Assembly (NCBI GenBank): GCA_017428945.1
Contig: JAFRPW010000047.1
Span: 1-64,000 of the forward strand
Length of the DNA: 64,000 nt
Reading direction: 5' to 3'
DNA from: Bacteroidales bacterium
GTDB lineage: Bacteria; Bacteroidota; Bacteroidia; Bacteroidales; UBA932
Part shown: piece by piece, positions 16,757 to 25,399 of the stretch
How positions within the stretch are numbered: the stretch's first letter is position 1
Layout: the number at the start of each line of letters is the position of its first letter
The notes under the pieces: model-generated
What the model was told of the DNA's origin: nothing
The model's input: only the letters and a program-made list of their open reading frames with translations
Database searches by the model: none
Program-made: the position numbers and the translations under genes

Positions 16757-18042
16757 TACTCTACATTAACTATGAAATAATTCTTCTTTCCTTTCTGTGC
16801 AAGGATATAGTGTCCGTTCACGATATCGGCCTCAGTTATGTCCCTGGCGATATCGGCGACCTTATCCTTGTTGATGGAGACTCCGCCGCCCTGGATCATC
16901 TTGCGGGCTTCTCCCTTGGAAGGGAGGATGGCGGTCTTGACGGCAAGGAAATCCATGACGTTGCAGGGGAGGTCTTCCTTCTTGATGCTGAAGGAGGGGA
17001 CATCGGCAAAAACTGCCAGGAAGGTGCGCTCGTCAAGCCTCTTTAGGGCGTCGGAATTGCCGCCGAAGAGCATCTGGCTGGCTTCGATGGCCTTGTTCAG
17101 GGCCTCTTCCCCGTGGCACATGACGGTGACCTCGCGGGCCAGTACTTTCTGGAGCTCGCGGGCGCCGGGATTCTCACGGTGGCGGGCTATGAGGTCTTCG
17201 ATGGTCTGGCGGTCCAGGAGGGTGAATATCTTGATGTAGCTCTCTGCGTCGGCATCGGCCACGTTGAGCCAGAACTGATAGAACTCGTACGGGGAAGTGC
17301 GCTCGGGGTCAAGCCATATATTGCCCTTTTCCGTCTTTCCGAACTTGGTGCCGTCGGCTTTGCGGATAAGGGGGCAGGTGAGGGCGAAGGCCTCGCCGCC
17401 GTCCATGCGGCGGATGAGCTCGCTTCCGGTGGTGATGTTTCCCCACTGGTCGCTACCGCCCAGCTGAAGGATGCAGCCCTTGTTCTTCCAGAGCCAGTAG
17501 AAGTCGTAGCCCTGCATGAGCTGGTAGCTGAATTCCGTGAAGGACATGCCCTCGGAGCTGTCCCTGGACAGGCGCTTTTTAACGCTGTCCTTTGCCATCA
17601 TATAATTGACGGTGATGTGCTTTCCTATGTCACGGATGAAGTTTATGAAGGAGTAGTCCTTCATCCAGTCGTAGTTGTTTACCAGTTCCGCCTTGTTGGG
17701 GGCATCGGACTCGAAGTCCAGGAAACGGGCAAGCTGTGCCTTGAGGCAGGCGACGTTATGATTCAGCGTCTCTTCGTCCAGGAGGTTGCGTTCCGCGCTT
17801 TTCATGGAAGGGTCTCCAATCATCCCGGTGGCGCCGCCTACCAGTGCGTACGGCTTGTGGCCGCACGCCTGGAAATGCTTGAGTATCATGACGCTCACAA
17901 GGTGGCCGATGTGCAGTGAGTCTGCGGTGGGGTCTATTCCCACATAGGCGGCCTTGGGGCCTTCCATAAGTTTCTCTTCAGTTCCCGGCATGATGTCCTG
18001 GATCATGCCTCTCCATCTAAGCTCTTCTACGAAGTTTTTCAT
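16756..18042 (-). CDS. tyrS: Tyrosyl-tRNA synthetase
   Basis: A 428-residue class I synthetase. HIGH is at residues 44-47 (DSLHIGH) and the KMSKS loop appears as KFGKT ([13 protein letters not shown]), as in bacterial TyrRS. A C-terminal S4-like RNA-binding domain ([18 protein letters not shown]) binds the tRNA. The start at 18042 gives the usual N-terminus [13 protein letters not shown] and sits 20 bases after a TATATTTG promoter box. It charges tRNA-Tyr with tyrosine. Confidence 0.97.
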   Translation of the reverse strand: MKNFVEELRWRGMIQDIMPGTEEKLMEGPKAAYVGIDPTADSLHIGHLVSVMILKHFQACGHKPYALVGGATGMIGDPSMKSAERNLLDEETLNHNVACLKAQLARFLDFESDAPNKAELVNNYDWMKDYSFINFIRDIGKHITVNYMMAKDSVKKRLSRDSSEGMSFTEFSYQLMQGYDFYWLWKNKGCILQLGGSDQWGNITTGSELIRRMDGGEAFALTCPLIRKADGTKFGKTEKGNIWLDPERTSPYEFYQFWLNVADADAESYIKIFTLLDRQTIEDLIARHRENPGARELQKVLAREVTVMCHGEEALNKAIEASQMLFGGNSDALKRLDERTFLAVFADVPSFSIKKEDLPCNVMDFLAVKTAILPSKGEARKMIQGGGVSINKDKVADIARDITEADIVNGHYILAQKGKKNYFIVNVE

Positions 18043-18062
18043 ACCAATTATAATATAACGTA

Positions 18063-18070
18063 CAAATATA
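18063..18070 (-). promoter_or_regulatory. TAnnTTTG promoter of tyrS-rbfA
   Basis: TATATTTG on the minus strand, 20 bases upstream of the tyrS start codon. Confidence 0.6.
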
Positions 18071-18104
18071 CTCATTTTTCACGAAATCCCCCTCGTGGCC
18101 GCAT

Positions 18105-18185
18105 CTCCGTCCGCAAAAACGGCCAAAAACAGGGACGGAGCCACCACTTTGGCAGCTCCGTCCGTAAAAACGGCCATTTTCAGGG
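18105..18185. repeat. Two CTCCGTCC-type palindromic repeats
   Basis: 18105-18140 has perfect 8-base ends CTCCGTCC/GGACGGAG around GCAAAAACGGCC. 18156-18185 is a second copy (CTCCGTCCGTAAAAACGGCC, then ATTTTCAGGGA). The same element occurs twice in frame inside citX at 36838-36919. Here it fills the gap between tyrS and the M16 protease gene. Confidence 0.9.
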
Positions 18186-18195
18186 ATCAAGAACT

Positions 18196-21078
18196 TTAGT
18201 AGCCGAAGATCTCGTCCAGGTTCACGATCTTCACGGTACCGAGGGTCTTGAGGAAGTTCATATCCAGATCCTTGGTGTCACCAACCACGCCGAAGGTGTA
18301 GGTGCGGCCCTTAATCCACTTTTCGTGGACTGCAAGGAGGTCTTCCATGGCCAATGAGCCAACCTTCTCGAAGATAAGCTTCTCACGGGGCTCGGTGAGG
18401 CCCAGTTCCTTTGCATTGAGATAGCTGTTAAGGACGGCCAGGCCGATTGTCCTCTGCGTGCGGAGCCTTGCCAGTATGGCTGCTTTGGCAATCTCAAGGT
18501 TGCCTTCTGCCTGAGGCAGGTCTTCAATGATCTCCGCAAAGCCTTCAACCGCCTTCTGGAGCTTGTCGTTCTGGGAGTTGATGGTGGCACGGAAGGAGTA
18601 AGTGTCCGTCTTGAAGGAAGGCTCTGAGAACCATGCGCCTGCGCTGTAGGCGAGGGCGCGGGATTCACGCATCTCCTGGAAGACGATGGCGTTCATACTG
18701 CCGCCGTAGTACTCGTTGAAGAGTTCGATGGCAGGAACCTCGTCAAGGATGAAGCTCTCTCCTCTGTCGGAGTACTGGATGTAGCTGAACTGACGTGCGT
18801 TGTAAGGAGCCACAATGACCTTGTTGGAAGGGGTGAGCTGCTTTACGGCGTAGGTCTTCTGCAGGGGCTTGAGGCCTTCCGTGCTGTGTACGCGGGAGAG
18901 CATAGCCTTTACCTCTTCCAGGGAGGCGGGGCCGTAGTAGAGGATTTTGTGCTCCGAGCCCATGAGGTCCTTGAGCGAAGCGAGTACCTTCCCGGCGTCC
19001 AGGGTGCCTAACTGAGCGTTGGAGAGGGTTCCAGCCTTCACGTATTCCGGACCGTACATCACGTAGGTGCGGAGGGCGCTGTTGCAGGCGCGCTGGTTGG
19101 TCTTGGAGTCTGCGCGGGAACGGAGAAGGTCTCCCTTCAGTTCCGTGAGGATGCCTTCGTCAGGAACCAGGCCGGCAAGATGTTTCTCACTCAGTTCCAG
19201 GGCCTTTTCAATATTCTCTCCAAGGCCGGTGAGGGATATGACACTGGTGTTGGAGCCTATGCGGATGCCGCCGCTGCAGGCAAGTGCGTACATCTGTGAG
19301 GCATATTCCTCTCCGCTGAGGCCCTCGGAGCCCAGGTAGCTCCAGTAGTCGGAGGCGACGTCCAGGACAGGATCGTTGTCGGAGCCCTTGTCGTAGCGGA
19401 AGTTAAGGTAAGCGATGTCGTTCTTCTCGTTCTTCTTGTAAAGAAGTTCAAGGCCGCCGAAATCGGAAACGGTGAGATCCTTCTCCCAGTCTACGAAAAC
19501 GGGCTCGACAGGGGCGGGCTCGGAAGCGGCAATCTCTGCAAGGAATGCACTCTGCTTGTCACGGTTGGTCTCGATGGGGGTAATCTTGGGAGCGTCTATC
19601 TTCTTGACGTTCCTGTCCTCTCCCAGGCGCTTGTAGATGACGGCATAGTTGTCTGCGCCAAGGTATTTGTTGGCCCATGCTACTACATCGTCCTTTGTTA
19701 TCTTCTCTATGCGGGAGACCTTGGTGGCCTCATCCTTCCAGGAAGTTTCATTGATGAAAGAGTCAACGAAGTATCCGGCGCGGGAGCGGTTGTACTCGAG
19801 TGAGCGCTGGTATTGGAGCTTCCAGTTGGCTTTTGAGGCTTCTACCAGTTCCTCCGGGAAGTCTCCGGCGCGGAGTTTGGCAACTTCTGCGAGGATGATG
19901 TCGCGGACTTCTTCAAGGCTCTGGCCTTCCTTGGGCATGCCTTCGGCGGCGAAGAGGCCCCAGTCGGACCTGTTGTAAGGGAAGACTGCGGCACCAAGGA
20001 CCTTCTGGGTGCGGATGCAGTCAAGGTCCACAAGGCCGGCCTGGCCGTTGTAGAGTATATCGCTGACGATATCGGAGACCTCACTCTCTGCGAAGTGTGC
20101 GCCGGGAGTTCTCCAGCCAAGCATAAGGAATTCTGCCTCAAAGCCATAGACATCCTTTTCCTTGATTTCAGGGAGGGGTGTTGCCTCGGGATATGTGCGT
20201 TTGGCAAGGTTGGGATTGGGCTTCCACTCGCCAAAATACTTCTTGATGATCTTTACCATCTCCTTGGGATCGAAGTCTCCGGAGAGGCAGATTGCTACGT
20301 TGTTGGGAACGTAATAGGTGTCCTTCTGGTAGCGGATGGCCTTGAGGGAGGGGTTCTTCAGATGGTCCTGGGTGCCGATGACGGTCTGGGTACCGTAAGG
20401 GTGCCCTGGGAAGAGCATCTCGTCAATGGAGTCGAAGGCCTTTTCCGAGTCGGAGACCATGGAGGTGTTCTTCTCCTCATACACTGCCTCAAGCTCTGTG
20501 TGGAAACCGCGGAAGACGCAGTTCATGAAGCGGTCGGCCTGTATCTTTGCCCAGTTTTCAATCTGGTTGGAAGGGATTTCCTCAACGTAGCAGGTGACAT
20601 CGTTGGAAGTATAGGCGTTGGTGCCTTCGCTGCCGATGATGGACATGAGTTTGTCGTACTCGTTGGGGATTGCAATCTTGGAGGCCTCGTAGCTTATGGC
20701 GTCTATTTCCTTGTAAAGGGCTTCACGCTCTGCGGGGTCCGTAAGGGTACGGTAAACCTCAAAGAGGGAGTCAATCTGCTCAAGGAGAGGTTTTTCGGCC
20801 TCATAGTCCTGGGTGCCGAACTGCTGGGTGCCCTTGAACATCATGTGCTCCAGGTAGTGGGCAAGACCGGTGTTGTCTGCGGGATCGTCCTTACCGCCGG
20901 CATGCACGGCTATGCTTGCCTGGATGCGGGGTTCGTCCTTGTTCACGGTCATGTAGACCTTGAGACCGTTGTCAAGCGTGTAGATCTTTGCCTGAAGGGG
21001 ATCTCCCTTCACGGACTGGTAGCGGCAGCATCCCGCTGCGGCCACAACTGCAGCCAAAAGGAATAAAAACTTCTTCAT
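18196..21078 (-). CDS. M16 family zinc metallopeptidase, lipoprotein
   Basis: A 960-residue M16 (pitrilysin/insulinase-like) protease. The signal peptide ends in a lipobox (VVAAAGC), so it is anchored to a membrane by lipid. The inverted zinc motif HxxEH appears as HYLEH near residue 71 (GLAHYLEHMMFKGT). The N-terminal half is the active module and the C-terminal half the inactive partner of the closed clam-shell. It should degrade peptides in the periplasm or at the cell surface. I start it at 21078, which gives a standard lipoprotein signal (MKKFLFLLAAVVAAAGC). Confidence 0.95.
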   Translation of the reverse strand: MKKFLFLLAAVVAAAGCCRYQSVKGDPLQAKIYTLDNGLKVYMTVNKDEPRIQASIAVHAGGKDDPADNTGLAHYLEHMMFKGTQQFGTQDYEAEKPLLEQIDSLFEVYRTLTDPAEREALYKEIDAISYEASKIAIPNEYDKLMSIIGSEGTNAYTSNDVTCYVEEIPSNQIENWAKIQADRFMNCVFRGFHTELEAVYEEKNTSMVSDSEKAFDSIDEMLFPGHPYGTQTVIGTQDHLKNPSLKAIRYQKDTYYVPNNVAICLSGDFDPKEMVKIIKKYFGEWKPNPNLAKRTYPEATPLPEIKEKDVYGFEAEFLMLGWRTPGAHFAESEVSDIVSDILYNGQAGLVDLDCIRTQKVLGAAVFPYNRSDWGLFAAEGMPKEGQSLEEVRDIILAEVAKLRAGDFPEELVEASKANWKLQYQRSLEYNRSRAGYFVDSFINETSWKDEATKVSRIEKITKDDVVAWANKYLGADNYAVIYKRLGEDRNVKKIDAPKITPIETNRDKQSAFLAEIAASEPAPVEPVFVDWEKDLTVSDFGGLELLYKKNEKNDIAYLNFRYDKGSDNDPVLDVASDYWSYLGSEGLSGEEYASQMYALACSGGIRIGSNTSVISLTGLGENIEKALELSEKHLAGLVPDEGILTELKGDLLRSRADSKTNQRACNSALRTYVMYGPEYVKAGTLSNAQLGTLDAGKVLASLKDLMGSEHKILYYGPASLEEVKAMLSRVHSTEGLKPLQKTYAVKQLTPSNKVIVAPYNARQFSYIQYSDRGESFILDEVPAIELFNEYYGGSMNAIVFQEMRESRALAYSAGAWFSEPSFKTDTYSFRATINSQNDKLQKAVEGFAEIIEDLPQAEGNLEIAKAAILARLRTQRTIGLAVLNSYLNAKELGLTEPREKLIFEKVGSLAMEDLLAVHEKWIKGRTYTFGVVGDTKDLDMNFLKTLGTVKIVNLDEIFGY

Positions 21079-21094
21079 AACTACTAAATTTGAA

Positions 21095-21122
21095 CAAATG
21101 TACAAAAAAATCCGTACATTTG
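21095..21122. promoter_or_regulatory. Back-to-back promoters of the M16 protease and manC
   Basis: The -7 boxes TACATTTG face opposite ways at 21095-21102 (minus, for the protease) and 21115-21122 (plus, for manC), 12 bases apart, so the two polymerases would compete for the same DNA. Confidence 0.6.
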
Positions 21123-21141
21123 AATTCCCTATTAAATTATT

Positions 21142-22182
21142 ATGGCAAATCATGTAGTAATAATGGCCGGTGGCATAGGTTCCCGCCTCTGGCCTCTCTC
21201 AACCCCTGACAGACCCAAACAGTTCATAGATGTACTTGGCGTGGGCCGCTCCCTCATCCAGCTCACCGTAGACCGCTTTGCGCCCGTCTGCGCCCCGGAA
21301 AACTTCTGGGTGGTGACAGGGGAGAAGTATGTAGACATAGTAAAGGAACAGCTTCCGGCAATCCCGTCCGACCAGATACTTGCAGAGCCTGAAGGCCGCA
21401 ACACCGCACCATGCATTGCATACGCGTCATGGAAAATAGCTCTGAAAGACCCCAAGGCAAATATCGTGGTCACACCCGCCGATGCCCTTGTCCTCAAGAC
21501 CGGGGAATTTGCCGATGTCATCGGGAAGGCGCTTGACTTCACCGCAGGAAGCGACGCCATTGTCACGGTAGGCATCGCCCCCTCCCGCCCGGAGACCGGC
21601 TACGGCTATATCCATGCCACCGAGGCCGTCCGGGGCAGCATCGTCAAGGTGTCGGAATTCAAGGAAAAACCCACCCTTGAGGTAGCCAGAGAGTATCTTG
21701 CCGACGGAAAATATTTCTGGAACGCGGGAATCTTTGTCTGGAATGTTGATACCATTGTAAAGGAACTCAGGGCCTATGCCCCGCAGATTGCCGGCATCAT
21801 GGACCAGCTTGCTCCGGCACTGTTCACTGACGCCGAACAGACTCAGCTCCGAAGGCTCTTCCCCCTGTGCGACAAGATATCCATCGACTATGCGGTGATG
21901 GAAAAATCGTCCCGCATATATGTTATAGCGGAAGACCTTGCCTGGAGCGACCTTGGCAGCTGGGGCTCAATCAAGGGGCACCTGGAGGCCGATGAAAACG
22001 GCAACGCCGTGGTGGGCTCCGATGTCCGGCTTTTCGGCTGCAAGGACTGCTTCGTGCACACGGCCGGGGAGAAAACCGTCGTGATCGAAGGCCTTGAAGG
22101 CTATATCGTCTCAGAGTCCGGCTCACGCCTTCTTGTATGCCGCCTCTCCGAAGAGCAGCATATAAAGGAATACTCCGCCTAG
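21142..22182 (+). CDS. manC: Mannose-1-phosphate guanylyltransferase
   Basis: A 346-residue nucleotidyltransferase of the GDP-mannose pyrophosphorylase family: the GTP-binding opening VVIMAGGIGSRLWPLSTPDR, and FKEKPTLEVAREYL. It joins mannose-1-phosphate and GTP to GDP-mannose for surface polysaccharide and protein glycosylation. It is the single-domain type without the phosphomannose isomerase part. It is followed directly by a GATnCCCG-type palindrome. Confidence 0.93.
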   Translation: MANHVVIMAGGIGSRLWPLSTPDRPKQFIDVLGVGRSLIQLTVDRFAPVCAPENFWVVTGEKYVDIVKEQLPAIPSDQILAEPEGRNTAPCIAYASWKIALKDPKANIVVTPADALVLKTGEFADVIGKALDFTAGSDAIVTVGIAPSRPETGYGYIHATEAVRGSIVKVSEFKEKPTLEVAREYLADGKYFWNAGIFVWNVDTIVKELRAYAPQIAGIMDQLAPALFTDAEQTQLRRLFPLCDKISIDYAVMEKSSRIYVIAEDLAWSDLGSWGSIKGHLEADENGNAVVGSDVRLFGCKDCFVHTAGEKTVVIEGLEGYIVSESGSRLLVCRLSEEQHIKEYSA

Positions 22183-22183
22183 C

Positions 22184-22209
22184 GTCATGCCCGGCCCTGA
22201 CCGGGCATC
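22184..22209. repeat. GATnCCCG-type palindrome after manC
   Basis: GTCATGCCCGGCCCTGACCG followed by GGCATC, two bases after the manC stop codon. It matches the copy inside the response regulator gene at 6277-6302 with only two differences. Here it may act as a 3' hairpin. Confidence 0.85.
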
Positions 22210-22229
22210 TTAAAATTGTTAAAAAAATA

Positions 22230-22260
22230 TTTGCAAAGTCAAAAAAACTTACTACCTTTG
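22230..22260 (+). promoter_or_regulatory. Promoter of the tRNA-Lys pair
   Basis: TTTG at 22230-22233 and TACCTTTG at 22253-22260 with 19 bases between them, about 43 bases before the first tRNA. Confidence 0.7.
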
Positions 22261-22302
22261 CAATCCCGAATTCGGGGAGCCCTCAAAAACGGGCAAACGG
22301 AA

Positions 22303-22375
22303 GACTCGTTAGCTCAGTTGGTAGAGCACAACACTTTTAATGTTGGGGTCTCGGGTTCGAGCCCCGAACGGGTCA
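22303..22375 (+). tRNA. tRNA-Lys (anticodon TTT)
   Basis: The cloverleaf is complete: acceptor GACTCGT/ACGGGTC, D arm with AGCTCAGTTGGTAGAGC, anticodon stem CAACA/TGTTG with loop CTTTTAA, and T arm TCGGG-TTCGAGC-CCCGA. The loop gives anticodon TTT. The 3' CCA is not encoded. Confidence 0.97.
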
Positions 22376-22405
22376 CAAGGAAGCGAGTCTTCCAAAGAGT
22401 TACCA

Positions 22406-22478
<73 letters not shown>

Positions 22479-22486
22479 CAGAAAAG

Positions 22487-22510
22487 TCCGGTCGAAAGGC
22501 CGGATTTTTT
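22487..22510 (+). terminator. Terminator of the tRNA operon
   Basis: TCCGG, an eight-base loop, CCGGA and six T. Confidence 0.75.
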
Positions 22511-22522
22511 GTTAAAAGTTTG

Positions 22523-22530
22523 TATATTTG
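22523..22530 (+). promoter_or_regulatory. TAnnTTTG promoter of the alarmone operon
   Basis: TATATTTG ends six bases before the ATG at 22536, so the message would be leaderless or nearly so. Confidence 0.55.
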
Positions 22531-22535
22531 TGGAC

Positions 22536-23630
22536 ATGAGTATACAGACACTTGATTCCCATTCAGAAGAGCTTCTACAGCAGTACCGCAATCTGTTGCC
22601 GGTATATACCCAGATGGCCGAGGTCATTCCGCAGCGCCTGAAGGGCTTCTTTGAAGAGGCCGGCCTGATTGTGGCAGCCCTGGAACACCGCGTCAAGACG
22701 GAGGGTTCCCTGGCCGGAAAACTCAGGCTTAAAGGCTCAAAATACCAGAGTATCTACGACATCACGGACCTTGTAGGCATCCGTGTCATCACTTTTTATA
22801 TTGACGATGTAGACAAAGTGGCGTCTGTCCTGGAGCGTCTCTTCGAGATAGACTGGGACAATTCAATAGACAAGCGCAAGGCTCACGAGATAGACAGTTT
22901 CGGCTACCTTTCCCTGCACTATATCTGCCGGGTCCCGGAATCGGCCTATTTTGACCCGGAGCATCCGGAGCTGAACAAGATCCGCTTCGAGGTGCAGATG
23001 CGCACCCTCCTCCAGCACGCCTGGGCCAACATGAACCACGACACCGGCTACAAGTCGGGCGTAGAGATTCCAAAGGTCTATGTGCGTCACATGAGCCGCA
23101 TAGCCGGCATGCTTGAACTCTGTGACGACGAGTTCAGCCGCATACGCCGAGAACTGGCAGAGTACCGCCGCCGGGTTCAGAAGCTGGTGGCCTCCGGAAA
23201 CCTCTCCGACGTCGCCCTGGACGGAGACTCGTTCCGCAGCTACTTGGCAATAAAGCCCTTCGAGCGCCTCACCAGGCGCATCGCTTCCATCAACCAGGCA
23301 GAGGTCCAGGAAGTGGACATGTCGGCTTTCCTGCCGCTGTTCCAGGCCATGCGTTTCACTACGCTGGGAGACATAGACAAGCTCATAAAGGACTACTCCG
23401 ATGCAGCATACCAGATTGCCTGCTTCCAGATAGGCCTGACAGACCTGGATATCCTCTCATCGAGCGTTGCTCCGCAGAATCTCTGCACGGCTTTCATACT
23501 CAAGAACGGCGGCGGACGCATAGGCCTCAAACTCATGCTGGACCAGCTTAACGGGGAGTCGGAGGGCAACGGCTACATGGCGGACTTCCTTGTGGAGCAG
23601 TGCAAAGACCTTCCTTTCATGAACCAATAG
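22536..23630 (+). CDS. RelA/SpoT-type alarmone synthetase domain protein
   Basis: A 364-residue protein with a RelA/SpoT synthetase domain at about residues 40-190: KLRLKGSKYQSIYDITDLVG and IRVITF match the substrate-binding region, SFGYLSLHYI the GYxSxH motif, and FEVQMRTLLQHAWANMNHDT the EIQIRT motif. Such domains transfer pyrophosphate from ATP to GDP or GTP (making ppGpp/pppGpp) or, in toxic relatives, to other targets. There is no HD, TGS or ACT domain; the C-terminal 150 residues are helical and unassigned. It is followed after three bases by a gene for an HD hydrolase, so synthesis and breakdown are coupled. Confidence 0.88.
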   Translation: MSIQTLDSHSEELLQQYRNLLPVYTQMAEVIPQRLKGFFEEAGLIVAALEHRVKTEGSLAGKLRLKGSKYQSIYDITDLVGIRVITFYIDDVDKVASVLERLFEIDWDNSIDKRKAHEIDSFGYLSLHYICRVPESAYFDPEHPELNKIRFEVQMRTLLQHAWANMNHDTGYKSGVEIPKVYVRHMSRIAGMLELCDDEFSRIRRELAEYRRRVQKLVASGNLSDVALDGDSFRSYLAIKPFERLTRRIASINQAEVQEVDMSAFLPLFQAMRFTTLGDIDKLIKDYSDAAYQIACFQIGLTDLDILSSSVAPQNLCTAFILKNGGGRIGLKLMLDQLNGESEGNGYMADFLVEQCKDLPFMNQ

Positions 23631-23633
23631 CAT

Positions 23634-24215
23634 ATGGCAAACAAACCACTTGATACAGAACTGCTTGACCGCGCCATCATATTCGCGGTCCGCGCCCATT
23701 CCGGCACGGAGCGCCGCGGAAAGGGTTTCCCTTACATCGTCCACCCCATGGAAGCCGTGGAGATTGTGGCAACAATGACATCGGACCAGGAGCTCCTGGC
23801 CGCCGCCGCCCTGCACGACACCGTGGAAGACACTGACGTTACCGTAGAGCAGATCCGGGCGGAATTCGGGGACAGGATAGCCGCCCTGGTGGCATCGGAA
23901 AGCGATACTTTTGAGGAAGGCGTATCGGAAGAAGACAGCTGGCACAGCCGCAAGCGCGCTGCCATAGAGCGTCTTTCAAAGGCTTCGCACGATGCCAAGA
24001 TAGTTGCCCTGGGGGACAAACTCTCCAACATGAGGGCCATAGCCCGGGATTATGCCGTTCAGGGAGACTCCTTCTGGAACATTTTCCACGCCAAGGATCC
24101 CAAGGACCATGAGTGGCATTACAGGGGTCTTGCAGAGTCCCTGAAGGAACTCTCCGGCACGTTCGCCTACAAGGAGTTTGAATCACTTATCAACCAGGTA
24201 TTTGACGGACAATAA
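23634..24215 (+). CDS. HD-domain alarmone hydrolase, MESH1-like
   Basis: A 193-residue single-domain HD protein. The metal-binding residues are in YIVHPMEAVEIV, AAALHDTVEDTDVT (the HD pair) and GDKLSNMRAI, the same pattern as the hydrolase domain of SpoT and MESH1. It should remove the 3' pyrophosphate from ppGpp. It lies three bases after the synthetase gene and 13 bases before the STAS gene. In toxSAS toxin-antitoxin pairs a hydrolase of this kind detoxifies the synthetase product, so this pair deserves that test. Confidence 0.85.
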   Translation: MANKPLDTELLDRAIIFAVRAHSGTERRGKGFPYIVHPMEAVEIVATMTSDQELLAAAALHDTVEDTDVTVEQIRAEFGDRIAALVASESDTFEEGVSEEDSWHSRKRAAIERLSKASHDAKIVALGDKLSNMRAIARDYAVQGDSFWNIFHAKDPKDHEWHYRGLAESLKELSGTFAYKEFESLINQVFDGQ

Positions 24216-24228
24216 CATCTTTTATACA

Positions 24229-24531
24229 ATGGAAATAATTATTACTAAAGAGAATTCAGTAGTGACGGCAGCCCTTGTCGGCCGTCTTGACACACCCGCT
24301 TCCCTGGAAGTTGCCGGGCAGTTTGAATCCCTCAAGGCAGAAGCTTCAGGAACCATCGTCCTGGACTGCGCCTCGCTGGAGTATATCTCCAGTTCCGGCC
24401 TGCGTCTTTTCCTTTCCCTCCGCAAAGCTGCGGGTGAAAAGGGCGGCAAGGTTATCGTGAAGGATATCAGTACCAGTATCCGCAGCGTCTTCATGATGAC
24501 GGGTTTCCTGAACCTTTTCGAGATTCAGTAG
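24229..24531 (+). CDS. STAS-domain protein (anti-anti-sigma factor type)
   Basis: A 100-residue single STAS domain. VLDCASLEYISSSGLRLFLS holds the SSG serine that is phosphorylated in SpoIIAA-like anti-anti-sigma factors. It may be switched by a kinase and bind a partner such as an anti-sigma factor. The gene lies between the alarmone hydrolase and a phosphotransferase, and the latter may be its kinase; this is inference. The start at 24229 is the only one that gives a full STAS fold. Confidence 0.88.
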   Translation: MEIIITKENSVVTAALVGRLDTPASLEVAGQFESLKAEASGTIVLDCASLEYISSSGLRLFLSLRKAAGEKGGKVIVKDISTSIRSVFMMTGFLNLFEIQ

Positions 24532-24532
24532 C

Positions 24533-25366
24533 ATGGAAGCCATCAAGATTTCCCTCAAGGATTATGTCCTGTCAGGCGGCGGCGCCAACGGTGAGAGCTA
24601 CGACCACAGGACAGACCCGTCCGTAATGCTCAAGCTGTATTTCCCGGGAAAGATCCAGCAGCCTCTTGACGAGATGCTCCTTGCCCGCAAGGTCTATGAC
24701 ATCGGCATTCCCACGCCGGAACCGGGAGAGTACGTGGTCACCGAAGACGGCCGTTACGGCATCCGCTTCAAGCGCATAGTTGGAAAGAAATCCTACTCCC
24801 GCGCCACCGCAGATGAACCGGAGAAAGTGGGGCAGTTTGCCTCTGAGTTCGCCGGGATGTGCCTCCAGCTTCACGGGATTCATGTGGATCCCGCCGCGTT
24901 CGAGAACGTCAAGGACCGCTACTACAGGCTCCTGGCGGAGAATCCGTTCTTCACAACGGCAGAGAAGGACAAACTTGGAAAGTTCATTTCCGATACTCCC
25001 GATGAGGATACCGCCATCCACGGAGACCTCCAGTACAGCAACGCAATCTTCGTCGGCGACAAGAGGTATTTCATAGACCTTGGAGACTTCTGCTGGGGAA
25101 ACCACCTCTTTGACGTCGCTATGGTTTACCTTTGCTGCTGCCTCAGCGACGAAGCTTTCATCCAGGAGACCTTCCATATGCCCAAAGCCCTCTCTACCCG
25201 CTTCTGGCAGGAGTTTGTGCCCGCATACTTCGGCAGTGACCGCTCCCTTAAGAGTATAGAGGAGGAAATAGCCCCCTACGCCGGGCTCAAAACAATAATC
25301 ATCGAGCGCGACACCAAACGCCCCATGCCGGAATTCCGGGCCTGCCTGGCTTCTGTCATAGGATAA
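24533..25366 (+). CDS. APH-like phosphotransferase, TIGR02172-like family
   Basis: A 277-residue kinase-like protein of the aminoglycoside phosphotransferase/choline kinase fold. The catalytic loop is AIHGDLQYSNAIFV and the metal motif is FIDLGDFCWGN; MLKLYFPGK is the nucleotide-side lysine strand. It resembles the TIGR02172 group, which is found beside signalling genes. It starts one base after the STAS gene stop, so translation is coupled. The substrate is unknown; the neighbouring STAS protein or a small molecule are both possible. It ends the operon at a strong terminator. Confidence 0.8.
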   Translation: MEAIKISLKDYVLSGGGANGESYDHRTDPSVMLKLYFPGKIQQPLDEMLLARKVYDIGIPTPEPGEYVVTEDGRYGIRFKRIVGKKSYSRATADEPEKVGQFASEFAGMCLQLHGIHVDPAAFENVKDRYYRLLAENPFFTTAEKDKLGKFISDTPDEDTAIHGDLQYSNAIFVGDKRYFIDLGDFCWGNHLFDVAMVYLCCCLSDEAFIQETFHMPKALSTRFWQEFVPAYFGSDRSLKSIEEEIAPYAGLKTIIIERDTKRPMPEFRACLASVIG

Positions 25367-25395
25367 AAAAAGCCGGTCAGCCGACCGGTTTTTTT
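25364..25395. terminator. Terminator of the alarmone/STAS operon
   Basis: CCGGTC, a four-base loop, GACCGG, with A-rich sequence on one side and seven T on the other. It probably also stops the convergent gene at 25400. Confidence 0.85.
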
Positions 25396-25399
25396 GTGC

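Noticed and set aside
22536..24215. Naming the synthetase-hydrolase pair as a toxSAS toxin-antitoxin system outright
   Set aside because: Toxicity cannot be judged from sequence; the synthetase is longer than typical toxSAS toxins and two more genes are linked. It is kept as a hypothesis.
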